Part shown: positions 10,170-21,503 of the stretch, one piece after another
How the letters are laid out: every line of letters begins with the position of its first letter
Position numbering within the stretch: position 1 is the first letter of the stretch
NCBI GenBank assembly: GCA_902557935.1
Contig: CACECJ010000003.1
Span: forward strand, 1 to 64,000
Reading direction: 5' to 3'
DNA: 64,000 nt
Source of the DNA: an uncultured Pelagibacteraceae bacterium
Lineage (GTDB): Bacteria > Pseudomonadota > Alphaproteobacteria > Pelagibacterales > Pelagibacteraceae
Made by a program: the position numbers and the translations under genes
The notes under the pieces: generated by a model
Seen by the model: only the letters and a program-made list of their open reading frames with translations
The model's database searches: none
What the model was told of the DNA's origin: nothing

Positions 10170-11383
10170 TATTTTACCTTTTCAAAAACCAAAGTAGCAT
10201 TAGTTCCTCCAAAACCAAAACTATTTGACATTACAGAATTTAAATTTACTTCTTTTTCAACTGCAGTAACGATTGGATATTTTTTTGCTTCTTCGTCCAT
10301 ATCATTTATATTAGCAGATGCAGCTATAAAATTATTTTTCATCATTATTAAACTGTAAATAGCTTCATGAACTGAAGTAGCTCCCAGTGAGTGACCCGCA
10401 AGAGATTTAGTTGAGCTAATTTTTGGTTTGTATTCATTAAATACTTCTCCAACCGCTTTTAATTCAGTAATGTCTCCAACAGGCGTTGATGTGCCGTGAG
10501 TATTAATGTAATCAACTTTATTTTTTGCAGTGCTTAAGGCCATTTTCATGCATCTAATTGCACCCTCGCCTGACGGAGCAACCATATCATAACCATCTGA
10601 CGTTGCACCGTAGCCTGTCAATTCTGCATAAATTTTTGCACCTCTTGATTTAGCATGTTCATATTCCTCTAAAACTAAAACACCACCACCACCAGCGATA
10701 ACAAATCCATCTCGAGTTTTATCATAAGGCCTTGACGCCGTTTCAGGGGTATCGTTATATTTTGAAGATAAAGCTGTCATCGCATCAAACATTGCAGTCA
10801 TTGCAAAATGAACTTCATCACTACCACCTGCAAAAATAATTTTTTGTTTTCCTAGTTGAATTAATTCCATAGCGTTACCAATACAATGTCCGCTAGTTGC
10901 ACACGCTGAACTAATAGTATAGTTAACTCCTTTAATTTTAAAAGGCACTGCAAGAGTTGCTGAAGCTGTACTCGACATTGTTCGTGGAACTACAAAAGGT
11001 CCCATTCTTTTTGGGCTTTTCTCTCTCGTCTTGTCTGCTGCTAATATAACGTTTTCTATTGAAGGACCTCCTGATCCCATAATCATTCCGGTTGTTACAT
11101 TGCTTACATCTTTTTCTTCAAGTCCAGAGTCTTTTACAGCTTCATTCATTGAAACATAATTATAAGCAGACCCTGGACCCATAAACCTTATAAATTTTCT
11201 ATCTACATGATCTTCTAGTTTAATATTTGGTTTTCCGTGAACATGACTTTTTAAATTGTATTCTTTGTATTCTTCAGAAAATGTGATACCTGATTTTGCA
11301 TTTAGTAATGATTTATAAACCTCATCTTGATTATTTCCTAAACAAGAAACTACCCCTATTCCAGTAACTACAACTCTTTTCAT
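10169..11383 (-). CDS. fabB: 3-oxoacyl-[acyl-carrier-protein] synthase I
   Basis: Condensing enzyme that extends unsaturated acyl chains after FabA isomerisation. The Cys-His-His triad is visible: Cys in [13 protein letters not shown], His in [11 protein letters not shown] and His in [13 protein letters not shown]. The start [17 protein letters not shown] and the 404-residue length match FabB rather than the slightly longer FabF, and the fabA neighbour supports this. It overlaps fabA by four bases (ATGA type) and fabI by one. Confidence 0.95.
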   Translation of the reverse strand: MKRVVVTGIGVVSCLGNNQDEVYKSLLNAKSGITFSEEYKEYNLKSHVHGKPNIKLEDHVDRKFIRFMGPGSAYNYVSMNEAVKDSGLEEKDVSNVTTGMIMGSGGPSIENVILAADKTREKSPKRMGPFVVPRTMSSTASATLAVPFKIKGVNYTISSACATSGHCIGNAMELIQLGKQKIIFAGGSDEVHFAMTAMFDAMTALSSKYNDTPETASRPYDKTRDGFVIAGGGGVLVLEEYEHAKSRGAKIYAELTGYGATSDGYDMVAPSGEGAIRCMKMALSTAKNKVDYINTHGTSTPVGDITELKAVGEVFNEYKPKISSTKSLAGHSLGATSVHEAIYSLIMMKNNFIAASANINDMDEEAKKYPIVTAVEKEVNLNSVMSNSFGFGGTNATLVFEKVK

Positions 11384-11883
11384 GATTTGAATAATCCTAC
11401 TTTAAGATTTTCCGCAGTGTAAATTATTTTACCATCTGCACTTAAAATACCATTAGCTAATCCAACAGCTGTACCCTCTTTTTTTAAAATTCTTTTCATA
11501 TTTATTTCATAAGTCGCCATTTTAATATTTTTTAATACTTCACCTGTGAATTTTACAGAATTTACTCCTAAAGCTCTACCCTTTCCTGGCTCACCTATCC
11601 AGCCTAAATAAAATCCAACTAACTGCCACATAGCATCTAAGCCAAGACAACCTGGCATAACTGGGTCTTTTTTAAAATGACAATCAAAAAACCATAGGTT
11701 GTCTTTAATATCAAGCTCAGCTTTTATAAAACCTTTTTTAAATTCACCTGAGTCTTTTTTAATCTCTGTAATTCTATCAAACATCAACATTGGAGGTAGT
11801 GGCAGCTTAGCATTGCCTTCACCAAATAGTTTTCCCTCTCCACACGAAATTAGCTCATCGTAATTGTAACTATTTTTTTGCAT
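11380..11883 (-). CDS. fabA: 3-hydroxydecanoyl-ACP dehydratase/isomerase
   Basis: Introduces the cis double bond at the C10 stage, the branch point of anaerobic unsaturated fatty-acid synthesis. The hot-dog-fold protein of 167 residues has the catalytic His in [17 protein letters not shown] and the catalytic Asp in [12 protein letters not shown]. First gene of the minus-strand fab operon. The 92-base region shared with the divergent irr gene holds an Irr-like operator, and a TTTAGAA half site lies at 11886-11892 next to the fabA start, so iron-linked control of fabA is possible but unproven. Confidence 0.96.
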   Translation of the reverse strand: MQKNSYNYDELISCGEGKLFGEGNAKLPLPPMLMFDRITEIKKDSGEFKKGFIKAELDIKDNLWFFDCHFKKDPVMPGCLGLDAMWQLVGFYLGWIGEPGKGRALGVNSVKFTGEVLKNIKMATYEINMKRILKKEGTAVGLANGILSADGKIIYTAENLKVGLFKS

Positions 11884-11934
11884 GATTTAGAATTGTTTTA
11901 CTTGATTTAGCAAAAGTTTCATATATATTTTGTT

Positions 11935-11951
11935 TTTAGAATGATTATAAA
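11935..11951 (+). promoter_or_regulatory. Irr/ICE-like operator upstream of irr
   Basis: The 17-mer TTTAGAATGATTATAAA is an imperfect inverted repeat. Its left arm equals the alphaproteobacterial iron control element half site (recalled consensus TTTAGAA-N3-TTCTAAA), and the right arm differs by one base. It is near-identical to the copy before katG (16 of 17 bases). It lies 24 bases before the GTG start of irr, suggesting autoregulation, and could also serve fabA. Confidence 0.75.
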
Positions 11952-11975
11952 GTAGATCAAAAAGCGAACTAAAAC

Positions 11976-12383
11976 GTGAAAAAAATAGACATTTTAAAAA
12001 AATTAAGATCTTCTGGGTTAAGACCGACTAAACAAAGAGTTGAAATAGCTAAATTTTTATTTGAAAGAGAAAAAACTTTCCATTTTACAGTTGAAAGTTT
12101 AAACAAACTTCTAACAAAAAAAACAACTTCTAAAATTGCGCTAGCTACAATTTATAATACCGTCCACGCATTTAAAACAGCCGGACATTTAAGTGAAGTT
12201 GAAGTAAGAGGAAACAAAACTTATTTTGATACTAATGTTTCAAACCATCACCATTTTTATGATAGTGAAACTGCAGAATTAATAGACATTGATGCGAATG
12301 ATATAGTCATTCAAAAAATTCCAAAAGCACCAAATGGTAAAAAAATTAAGAATGTTGAGGTATTTATAAATTTGAAAAATTGA
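11976..12383 (+). CDS. irr: Fur-family iron/haem-responsive regulator, Irr type
   Basis: Winged-helix repressor of the Fur superfamily, 135 residues. The N-terminal DNA-binding domain includes GLRPTKQRVEIAKFLF and the recognition-helix region SKIALATIYNTVHAFKTAGHL. The run SNHHHFYDSETAELIDID is the histidine cluster characteristic of Irr, the alphaproteobacterial regulator that senses iron through haem; there is no Cys-based zinc site. The position next to fabA-fabB-fabI is the one irr has in Rhizobiales. It starts with GTG, there being no upstream ATG in frame. PerR is the alternative, since katG follows, but the histidine run and the ICE-like operators favour Irr. Confidence 0.85.
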   Translation: MKKIDILKKLRSSGLRPTKQRVEIAKFLFEREKTFHFTVESLNKLLTKKTTSKIALATIYNTVHAFKTAGHLSEVEVRGNKTYFDTNVSNHHHFYDSETAELIDIDANDIVIQKIPKAPNGKKIKNVEVFINLKN

Positions 12384-12405
12384 CAGTTTGTCGCTTGTTT
12401 TTCAC

Positions 12406-14602
<2,197 letters not shown>

Positions 14603-14603
14603 T

Positions 14604-15230
14604 ATGGAAATTGTTAAAACGCCAAATTTAGAGACATTAAATCGAAATATAAAAGACGATTTTTATATTGTTCCAAATTTAAAATTCGATATTGATAAAT
14701 TAAGAGCTGATTTGAATAATGTATTGAAAAAGAAGAAATTTAATACATTAGGTATTAAAAACTTTGGAGCTATCTCTTTAAACCAAGTACCAGGTGACAA
14801 AAGTTCTATAGAGGGCCACAATGTTAGAGGCGCATATTGGACTATACCCGATGAAAAAGGTAAAGAAATTATGAGAGATGAACCTATCGATGAGACAAAA
14901 TATACTGAAATAGTTTCTGAATTTAAAGGAACCTACTTTGAGGAAGTTTATAACACTTTAAGGAAACACTTCAAACTTGGAAGAGTAAGAATATTATTAA
15001 AAGAACCTAGATCTACACTAAGTTGGCATAGAGATCCTGAACCTAGACTTCATATACCAATAATAACAAACAAAGGATGCAGGATGGTAATAGAAGAGGT
15101 TTGTAGACACATGCCGGCTGACGGGTCAGTGACTATTACTAATAATACTAAATACCATAATTTTTTTAACGGAGGGGAACAAAATAGAATACATTTAGTA
15201 GCTTGTGTATTAGAGAATCCTTTTAATTAA
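14604..15230 (+). CDS. Fe(II)/2-oxoglutarate-type oxygenase, Asp/Asn beta-hydroxylase-like
   Basis: 208-residue soluble protein I cannot name further. The C-terminal half looks like the double-stranded beta-helix of Asp/Asn beta-hydroxylases: an HxD motif at H142/D144 in LSWHRDPEPRLHIPI, a second His at 185 in KYHNFFNGG, and R195 where the co-substrate carboxylate would bind. The N-terminal ~100 residues show no motif I know. It starts 1 base after katG, so it shares the katG transcript and Irr-like operator. Substrate unknown; a small-molecule or protein hydroxylase is equally possible. Iron and oxygen dependence would fit the regulatory setting. Confidence 0.65.
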   Translation: MEIVKTPNLETLNRNIKDDFYIVPNLKFDIDKLRADLNNVLKKKKFNTLGIKNFGAISLNQVPGDKSSIEGHNVRGAYWTIPDEKGKEIMRDEPIDETKYTEIVSEFKGTYFEEVYNTLRKHFKLGRVRILLKEPRSTLSWHRDPEPRLHIPIITNKGCRMVIEEVCRHMPADGSVTITNNTKYHNFFNGGEQNRIHLVACVLENPFN

Positions 15231-15473
15231 ATGACAGAATTCACTCACGGAATATTCTCAGCATCAAAAACTATATACGAGAATAATAAAGGTTCTATAC
15301 TAAGGACAATAATATATACAATCGGTCATTTTGCTATTGCAATAACAGTTTTGATGTTAATTGCAGAAGTGTCTTTTATGGTCGCCCTTACTGATGCTAT
15401 TGTAGAACCATTAGCTAATGCAATTTGGTATTTTATTCTAGATAAAATCTGGACAGCTAAGTACAAAAAATAG
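15231..15473 (+). CDS. Small membrane protein, DUF2061-like
   Basis: 80-residue protein with two hydrophobic segments (about 24-46 and 50-70) and a basic tail ending IWYFILDKIWTAKYKK. The pattern of a basic start, a membrane pair and the final aromatic Lys/Trp motif resembles the DUF2061 family, whose function is unknown. The ATG follows the stop of the oxygenase gene without a gap, making it the third gene of the katG operon. It ends one base before the convergent SH3-domain gene. Confidence 0.6.
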   Translation: MTEFTHGIFSASKTIYENNKGSILRTIIYTIGHFAIAITVLMLIAEVSFMVALTDAIVEPLANAIWYFILDKIWTAKYKK

Positions 15474-15474
15474 T

Positions 15475-15918
15475 TTATAATAGACCCCACAAAATATCTT
15501 TTTTAACCCAACCTTTGTACTTCTCTACACTTATCTTACACCAATCATCTTTGCATTTATGAATCTTGCATAATCTACCTTTTTTAAGAATAGCAAAAGG
15601 CTTGGAATAAATAGAAGGTTTATTAAAAATTAATTTATCGTCTTCAATTGTGATTGCCGCTTTTTTTTTTGATAATTGTGAAATATGAATCCACCCAGTA
15701 TTATTTTCATGATCTCTAATTTTTCTAAAATTTTCAAATTTATCTTGAATTAAAACAGGTAAAAATTTTTTTTTATAAAATAATTTGATAGGATATTCGA
15801 AAGATGGTCCTTGTCTAAGATTTACTTTGTCATTTCTCAATGTTAAGAAGTATTCATTTGCAAAAAGACTTTGAGATGAAAAACAAAAAAATAAAGCAAT
15901 ATAAATAATTTTTAACAT
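15475..15918 (-). CDS. Exported SH3-domain protein
   Basis: 147 residues with a signal peptide (IIYIALFFCFSSQSLFA, probable cleavage after ~20). Two bacterial SH3-like repeats follow: VNLRQGPSFEYPIKLFY at ~33-50, then TGWIHISQL, and a second repeat with KPFAILKKGRLCKIHKC and GWVKKDILWG. Such domains usually bind peptidoglycan or peptides in the periplasm. Its start overlaps the end of moeB by 7 bases, so it is last in the ubiE-ubiB-coaBC-dut-moeB string. Specific role unknown. Confidence 0.8.
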   Translation of the reverse strand: MLKIIYIALFFCFSSQSLFANEYFLTLRNDKVNLRQGPSFEYPIKLFYKKKFLPVLIQDKFENFRKIRDHENNTGWIHISQLSKKKAAITIEDDKLIFNKPSIYSKPFAILKKGRLCKIHKCKDDWCKISVEKYKGWVKKDILWGLL

Positions 15919-16655
15919 TTGTTTTTACATTTAGGATTGAGAGATAATTTTACTTTTCTTAAATTTATTTTAATTGAATTAAATATCATCATCTGGTTAT
16001 CTAAACTATTCTTTAATCCTAAAATTGATTTTAAAACTTCATTAGCTTGCAGTGATCCCAAAATACCAGCTACTGGTGAGAAAATCCCGTCTGTTTCACA
16101 ATTTTTTTCTAAAGCAGGCTTATCTGGCATAAGGCATCTATAACAGGATGTTTTTTTTCTAAAATCAAATTTATATAAATGACCGTCAAACTTACTTATT
16201 GCTGCAGAGATAAGTATTTTTTTCATTTTTTTACACTCATCATTAATCAAGTATCTTGTCTCAAAGTTATCAGTTCCATCACAAATTATGTCAAAATTTC
16301 TAATTATTGAGTTAATATTCTTAAGAGTAACTTTTTTTTTAAAAGTCTTAATATTAATTTCTTTATTTATTTTATTAATACTAGATTTAGCCTGATAGAC
16401 TTTGTACTTACCTATATCATCAGTAGTAAATAACGTCTGTCTATTTAAATTACTTATTTCGATTTTATCTGGATCTGCAATTCCTATTGTTCCGACCCCA
16501 GATGCTGCTAAGTATGTCAAAAGTGGACAACCCAAACCTCCAATACCGATTATTAATACTTTAGCGTTAATTATCTTTTTTTGTCCAGCTACCCCAACAT
16601 TTTTAAGAATAATTTGTTTTTCAAACCTTTTAAAATCTTTTATTCCTAATTGCAT
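15912..16655 (-). CDS. moeB: MoeB/ThiF-family adenylyltransferase
   Basis: E1-like enzyme that adenylates the C-terminal Gly of a small sulfur carrier for molybdopterin or thiamine synthesis. The 247 residues include the nucleotide loop IGIGGLGCPLLTYLAASG, DGTDNFETRYLIND, and two CxxC pairs for zinc (CYRCLMP and CKNKC at the very end). The rhodanese domain found in longer MoeZ-type proteins is absent. Without the partner carrier in view, MoeB and ThiF cannot be separated; the length favours MoeB/HesA. It lies 3 bases after dut. Confidence 0.85.
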   Translation of the reverse strand: MQLGIKDFKRFEKQIILKNVGVAGQKKIINAKVLIIGIGGLGCPLLTYLAASGVGTIGIADPDKIEISNLNRQTLFTTDDIGKYKVYQAKSSINKINKEINIKTFKKKVTLKNINSIIRNFDIICDGTDNFETRYLINDECKKMKKILISAAISKFDGHLYKFDFRKKTSCYRCLMPDKPALEKNCETDGIFSPVAGILGSLQANEVLKSILGLKNSLDNQMMIFNSIKINLRKVKLSLNPKCKNKC

Positions 16656-16658
16656 ATA

Positions 16659-17102
16659 TTATTTCAAACCAGTAGATCCAAAACCACCAACACCTCTGTC
16701 TGTATCATCCAGGTTATCTACTTCCTTAAACTTAGCTTTAACTATAGGGCATAATACCATTTGAGCAATACGCGTGCCTCTCTCAACAACAAAAGTTTTA
16801 TTACTCAAGTTTATTAATATCACTTTTAATTCGCCCCTATAATCAGCGTCTATTGTCCCTGGTGAATTAAGAACTGATATTTGATTTTTAGCAGCTAATC
16901 CAGATCTTGATCTAATTTGTATCTCAAAATTTTTAGGTATAGACACTGATATACCAGTTGGGATTATTGATGTTTTTCCTGGTTCTATTTTTATCTGTTT
17001 TTCAATATTAGCTGAAAGATCCATTCCTGATGAACCATTCGTCTCGTATTTAGGTAGCTCGATATTTTTTGATAGTCTTTTAATTAAAACTTCTGTCATC
17101 AA
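16659..17102 (-). CDS. dut: dUTP diphosphatase
   Basis: Trimeric enzyme that hydrolyses dUTP to dUMP, keeping uracil out of DNA and supplying thymidylate synthesis. All five dUTPase motifs are seen in 147 residues: GSSGMDLSA, IRSRSGLAAKN, PGTIDADYRGE, RGTRIAQMVL and the flexible C-terminal RGVGGFGSTG. The gene overlaps coaBC by 23 bases, and the coaBC-dut pair is common in proteobacteria. Cytosolic. Confidence 0.97.
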   Translation of the reverse strand: MMTEVLIKRLSKNIELPKYETNGSSGMDLSANIEKQIKIEPGKTSIIPTGISVSIPKNFEIQIRSRSGLAAKNQISVLNSPGTIDADYRGELKVILINLSNKTFVVERGTRIAQMVLCPIVKAKFKEVDNLDDTDRGVGGFGSTGLK

Positions 17103-18309
17103 CTAATAGTTTATCTAAAATAACTTCAGCAATTTTACTTGCTACGTAACTTTTCTTATTTTTTTTAATTATTTTGATATTTCCATTAATATCGATAATT
17201 GAAACTTCGTTATAATCTGAGTTAAATCCTATACCCTTTTTTGAAACATCATTTGCTATAATTAAATCACAGTTCTTTTTCTTCATTTTAGTTATTGAAT
17301 TTTTATTTACATTTTCTGTTTCAGCAGAAAAGCCAACAACTAATCTTGGTCTATGTTCATTGTTTTTGCCTAAATATTCAAGAACGTCCTTATTTTTTTC
17401 TATTTTAATAGATTTAATATTAGTTTGATTTTTTTTAAGTTTATTTTTATTTTGAACTATAGGCTTAAAATCAGATACAGCAGCAGCACAAACTGCAACG
17501 TCAACAGGTAAAGATTTCTTTGTTTCAATCAGTAACTCATTAGCTGTTACTATTTTTTTTGTTTTAATATTTTTTTGAATTGTAAGATTTGATGGTCCGA
17601 TTATTAATGTAGTTTTAATACCTAATCTGTCTAATGCTAAAGCTATTTCGTAACCTTGTTTACCGCTCGACTCATTAGAAATGTATCTTACAGGATCAAC
17701 ATATTCTCTAGTAGGACCAGCAGTTACTAAAGCTTTAAAATTTTTACTCTTAACTAAATTTCTTTTGTTAAAATAATTATCGATATAAGAATATATTTGT
17801 CTTGGGCTTGACATTTTGCCCTCACCGTATTCACCACAAGCCATCTCACCTTTTTCAGGCCCTATAAACAAATATCCATAATCCTTTAAAATTTTAACAT
17901 TCCGTTGAGTAGCTTTATGTATCCACATTCTAACATTCATCGCAGGAACTAATAAGACATCTTTGTTGGATGCTAATATTACCGTTGTAGCTAAATCTTC
18001 AGCTTTGCCATAGCTTAATTTTGTCATGAAGTTAGCTGTGGTAGGTATTACAATTACTAAGTCAGCCCATCTAGATAAAGATATATGATCTATTTCAGCT
18101 TCAGAATTCACATCAAAAATATCTTCAAAAGTTTTACTATTTGTAAGAGTTGATATGGATAAGGGAGTTACAAACTCTTTTCCACTTTTTGTTAAAATCG
18201 TTTTAATCTCATTATTACTTTTTTTTAATAATCTGATTAAATCCAAAGATTTGTAGGCAGCTATTCCCCCACCAATAATAATAAGTATTTTTTTATTTTT
18301 TAAGGACAT
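17080..18309 (-). CDS. coaBC: Bifunctional phosphopantothenoylcysteine synthetase/decarboxylase
   Basis: Two consecutive steps of coenzyme A synthesis in one 409-residue protein. The N-terminal CoaC flavoprotein half (~1-185) has GGGIAAYKSLDLIRLL, the active His in IDHISLSRWADL, the PAMNVRMW motif and the catalytic Cys in EMACGEYGEGKM. The C-terminal CoaB half has TAGPTREYVDPVRYISN, SSGKQGYEIA and GFSAETEN, with a loop CDLIIANDVS. It is separated from ubiB by 6 bases and overlaps dut. Confidence 0.97.
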   Translation of the reverse strand: MSLKNKKILIIIGGGIAAYKSLDLIRLLKKSNNEIKTILTKSGKEFVTPLSISTLTNSKTFEDIFDVNSEAEIDHISLSRWADLVIVIPTTANFMTKLSYGKAEDLATTVILASNKDVLLVPAMNVRMWIHKATQRNVKILKDYGYLFIGPEKGEMACGEYGEGKMSSPRQIYSYIDNYFNKRNLVKSKNFKALVTAGPTREYVDPVRYISNESSGKQGYEIALALDRLGIKTTLIIGPSNLTIQKNIKTKKIVTANELLIETKKSLPVDVAVCAAAVSDFKPIVQNKNKLKKNQTNIKSIKIEKNKDVLEYLGKNNEHRPRLVVGFSAETENVNKNSITKMKKKNCDLIIANDVSKKGIGFNSDYNEVSIIDINGNIKIIKKNKKSYVASKIAEVILDKLLVDDRSFN

Positions 18310-18315
18310 AACTAA

Positions 18316-19878
18316 TTAAAATACTAATAAAAAGACAATTACAACACCAAAAAAACTAATAATTAAGTTATTTCTAAAGTTCTTAATTTTAATTTGTTCT
18401 AATTCTAAATTTTTATTAACTCCAATACCTAAATTTAATTTACCTTCAGACATTAATTTCAAGGCGTAATCAGCTCTATCCATCAATTGAGGTAATTCTG
18501 GAATCCTTTTCATAATTTCTGAGGATGTATTAATCGCTGTATCAAAAGTGGATTTTGGACTTTTGATATTCTTTAACCATTCTTCGAGAACAGGCCTAGA
18601 TACTTCCCAGATGTTTGTCTCTGGATAAAGTTTTCTTGCAACACCCTCAACTACTACCATCGTTTTTTGCAATAAAAGTAGTGACGGTTGGGTAGGCATA
18701 TTAAATTTTTCAGTTATTTCGAATAATTGCGCTAACAAATTTCCTCCAGAAATATCTTTAATGGATTGTCCAAAAATCGGTTCTCCAACTGATCTTAGCG
18801 CTTGTGCAAATTCTTCTTTAGATGCATTTTGAGGAACAAGACCAGCTTGAAAATGAACTTCTGCAACTTTAACATAATCTCTTTTTATAAAACCATATAA
18901 GATTTCTGCTAAAAATTTCCTATTATTTTTATCCAAACGTCCCATAATTCCAAAATCTACAGGAATTATATTTCCTTTTTGATCTACAAAAAGATTGCCT
19001 TGATGCATGTCACCGTGGAAAAAACCATCTCTTACTGCTTGAATTAAAAATAACTGTATTAAGTTTTCCGCAAGTTTTTTTAAATCTACGCCTAGATCTT
19101 TAATTTTTCGGATTTCTCTAATAGAAATTCCATTAACTTTATCTAATGTTAATATTTTTTTAGTTGTGTAATTCCAATAAATTTGAGGAACAACAAATCG
19201 TAGGTCGTTTTTTGTATTTTCATAAAGCTCGTTTGCCGCAGCTGCTTCAAATCTTAAGTCCATTTCTATATTAGTTATCTCTCTTAACAGATGAACAACT
19301 TCTACTAATTTTAGTCTTTTTGCTTTTGAGAAAGTATTTTCAACAATATAAGCAAATAGCATTAATGCATCTAGTTCTTCATTAAATAATTTTTCAATAT
19401 CCGGTCTCAGTATTTTAATAGCTACTTGTTTTTCTTCTCCTTCATGTTTTATTTTTGCTAAATGTACTTGAGCTATTGATGCAGCGGCAATAGGTTCACT
19501 TATTTCAGTAATATCTCTAAAATAATTTTCACCTATTTCTTTTTTTATTATTTTCTTTGCATCATAAAGATCGAATGCAGGAACTTTGTCTTGTAATTTT
19601 TCAAGACTTTTAGCTAGCTCCTCACCGATAATGTCAGGCCTTGTTGCAAGAAATTGTCCAAGTTTTATGAAAGTCGTTCCCATACCCTGCAAAGCTACAC
19701 AAAGTTTATCTCCTGGAGTTTTTTGATTAATAATTATTGGATTAGAACCAATTGATATAAAGTTAAAAAATAAACGTAACGTAGTAGGAAGTTGGTGAAT
19801 ATCATCAATTATTTCGATTGCCCCAGAAATAGAAAATTTTCTAGCTATATGAAATAATTTAAGAACTCTTTTTATCAT
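18316..19878 (-). CDS. ubiB: UbiB/ABC1-family protein for ubiquinone synthesis
   Basis: Atypical protein-kinase-like ATPase needed for ubiquinone production, membrane-anchored. The 520-residue protein has the family KxGQ region (FIKLGQFLATRPD), the alanine-rich loop PIAAASIAQVH in place of a P-loop, HGDMHQGNLFV and VDFGIMGRL, and ends with a hydrophobic segment (LIISFFGVVIVFLLVF). I chose ATG 19878, which overlaps the ubiE stop by one base (TAATG); an in-frame TTG at 19890 would add four residues. Confidence 0.95.
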   Translation of the reverse strand: MIKRVLKLFHIARKFSISGAIEIIDDIHQLPTTLRLFFNFISIGSNPIIINQKTPGDKLCVALQGMGTTFIKLGQFLATRPDIIGEELAKSLEKLQDKVPAFDLYDAKKIIKKEIGENYFRDITEISEPIAAASIAQVHLAKIKHEGEEKQVAIKILRPDIEKLFNEELDALMLFAYIVENTFSKAKRLKLVEVVHLLREITNIEMDLRFEAAAANELYENTKNDLRFVVPQIYWNYTTKKILTLDKVNGISIREIRKIKDLGVDLKKLAENLIQLFLIQAVRDGFFHGDMHQGNLFVDQKGNIIPVDFGIMGRLDKNNRKFLAEILYGFIKRDYVKVAEVHFQAGLVPQNASKEEFAQALRSVGEPIFGQSIKDISGGNLLAQLFEITEKFNMPTQPSLLLLQKTMVVVEGVARKLYPETNIWEVSRPVLEEWLKNIKSPKSTFDTAINTSSEIMKRIPELPQLMDRADYALKLMSEGKLNLGIGVNKNLELEQIKIKNFRNNLIISFFGVVIVFLLVF

Positions 19879-20582
19879 TAAATTTTCCAACCCGAATGTA
19901 TAGCTGAAATGCCATTAGAAAGATTTCTAAACTCCACATTTTCAAAACCATTATCAATCATTAATTCAGTTAATTGTTTTTGATTATAAAATTGATCAAT
20001 ACTATTTATCAAATATTTATATGGTTCCTCTGAACCAACTATTAGTTTACCCATTAATGGAATGGCTTTTGAATATTGTTTATATAAAAAATTAAGTATC
20101 TCATTATTTATTTTTGAAAATTCTAAGCACATAAATCTTCCTCCAGGTTTTAGAACTCTTAAAGCTTCCTTTAAAGAAGCTTTAATGTCAGAAACATTTC
20201 TGATTCCAAAACTTATAGAGTAATAATCAAAAGTATTATCTTTTAAAGGAATTATTTCCGCAGGCGAATTAATCCATTGAATTGGGCCACAACCTTTTAA
20301 TTTTTTTTCTCCTTCTGTTAACATTTTTTTATTTGGTTCTACACAAGTAATTTTTCCACTTTTATTAGTTTTGTAAAAAAACAACTTAGCAATATCTCCT
20401 GTACCTGAGGCAACATCTATAAGTTTTGTATTAGGTTGAGGATTCATCCAATTAATAAATTTGTCTTTCCAAACTCTATGTATGCCCAGTGACATTAAAT
20501 CATTCATTAGATCATATTTTTTATAAACATTAGAAAATACAGAATTGACTAATTTAGCTTTATCTTGAATAGTGTTTTTCAT
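19878..20582 (-). CDS. ubiE: Ubiquinone/menaquinone C-methyltransferase UbiE
   Basis: SAM-dependent methyltransferase acting on the quinone ring. The 234 residues include YDLMNDLMSLGIHRVWK, the SAM-binding LIDVASGTGDIAKLF, and the family motif YSISFGIRNVSD with LKPGGRFMCLEFSK. It heads the minus-strand quinone/CoA/dUTP operon and is coupled to ubiB. Its start codon is only 11 bases from the divergent mutM start, so its promoter must overlap mutM coding sequence or the transcript is nearly leaderless. Confidence 0.97.
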   Translation of the reverse strand: MKNTIQDKAKLVNSVFSNVYKKYDLMNDLMSLGIHRVWKDKFINWMNPQPNTKLIDVASGTGDIAKLFFYKTNKSGKITCVEPNKKMLTEGEKKLKGCGPIQWINSPAEIIPLKDNTFDYYSISFGIRNVSDIKASLKEALRVLKPGGRFMCLEFSKINNEILNFLYKQYSKAIPLMGKLIVGSEEPYKYLINSIDQFYNQKQLTELMIDNGFENVEFRNLSNGISAIHSGWKI

Positions 20583-20593
20583 ACAAGAATTAT

Positions 20594-21460
20594 ATGCCAG
20601 AATTACCAGAAGTTGAAGTTGTTAAAAGGTCTTTAGAGAAGAAAATTATAAACTTAATTATTAAAAAGGTTAAGATCAATGATGGCAATTTAAGATACAA
20701 GATAAACAAACTTCATCTTGCAAAATTATACGGAAAAAAAGTTATCAAAATCACCAGAAGGTCTAAATTTCTGATTTTAGAAATTGAGAATGATATGGTC
20801 CTACTTATTCATTTAGGAATGACTGGTAAATTTTTTTTTGTTAACAAAAATAATAAAAAATTTAAAACAAGTTTTTATTATAATCTTGGGTTTAAAGATC
20901 AAAAACACGATAGGCTAATTTTTTATTTTACAGATAAGCAAAAGTTAATTTATAATGATGTTCGAAAATTTGGATTTATCAAACTTTATGATTTGAGCAA
21001 CTCTCAAGAAATTTCCCATTTCAAAAGTCTTGGTCCAGAACCGTTAGAAAAAAACTTCAATTCAAAATATCTTAAAGAATACTTTTTTGGAAGAAATAGG
21101 ACTATTAAAGATATTTTAATGGATCAAAAATGTGTATCAGGCCTAGGAAATATTTACGTTAATGAAATCCTTTTTCTATGTGGTATCAGACCAACCCGTA
21201 AAACTAAAGTGATCAACAATTCAGAAATAAATAAGATTATTAAGAATACCAAAAAAATTCTTAAAAAATCGATAAGACTGGGGGGCTCATCAATTAAAGA
21301 CTTTTCTAGTGGTGATGGAAAAAAAGGATTGTTTCAGCAACGTTTTAATGTTTATGGCAGAAATAATGAAAAGTGTTCTAATATAGATTGTAACAATATC
21401 ATTATCAGAACTGTCATTTCTAATCGTGCCACGTTTATTTGCAAGAGATGTCAAAAATAA
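20594..21460 (+). CDS. mutM: Formamidopyrimidine-DNA glycosylase
   Basis: Base-excision repair glycosylase/AP lyase for 8-oxoguanine and ring-opened purines. The start is certain because the mature protein needs Pro2 and Glu3: MPELPEVEVVKRSLE. The helix-two-turn-helix includes DQKCVSGLGNIYVNEILF. The C-terminal zinc finger is present (KCSNIDC near 255 and ICKRC near the end), and Lys/Arg residues of the damage-binding loop precede it. 288 residues, usual length. Neighbouring rpsT-dnaA order is classical for alphaproteobacteria. Confidence 0.96.
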   Translation: MPELPEVEVVKRSLEKKIINLIIKKVKINDGNLRYKINKLHLAKLYGKKVIKITRRSKFLILEIENDMVLLIHLGMTGKFFFVNKNNKKFKTSFYYNLGFKDQKHDRLIFYFTDKQKLIYNDVRKFGFIKLYDLSNSQEISHFKSLGPEPLEKNFNSKYLKEYFFGRNRTIKDILMDQKCVSGLGNIYVNEILFLCGIRPTRKTKVINNSEINKIIKNTKKILKKSIRLGGSSIKDFSSGDGKKGLFQQRFNVYGRNNEKCSNIDCNNIIIRTVISNRATFICKRCQK

Positions 21461-21503
21461 TAAAGTTGACCCTTTTTATACGTACATATATACAATCTTG
21501 AAA

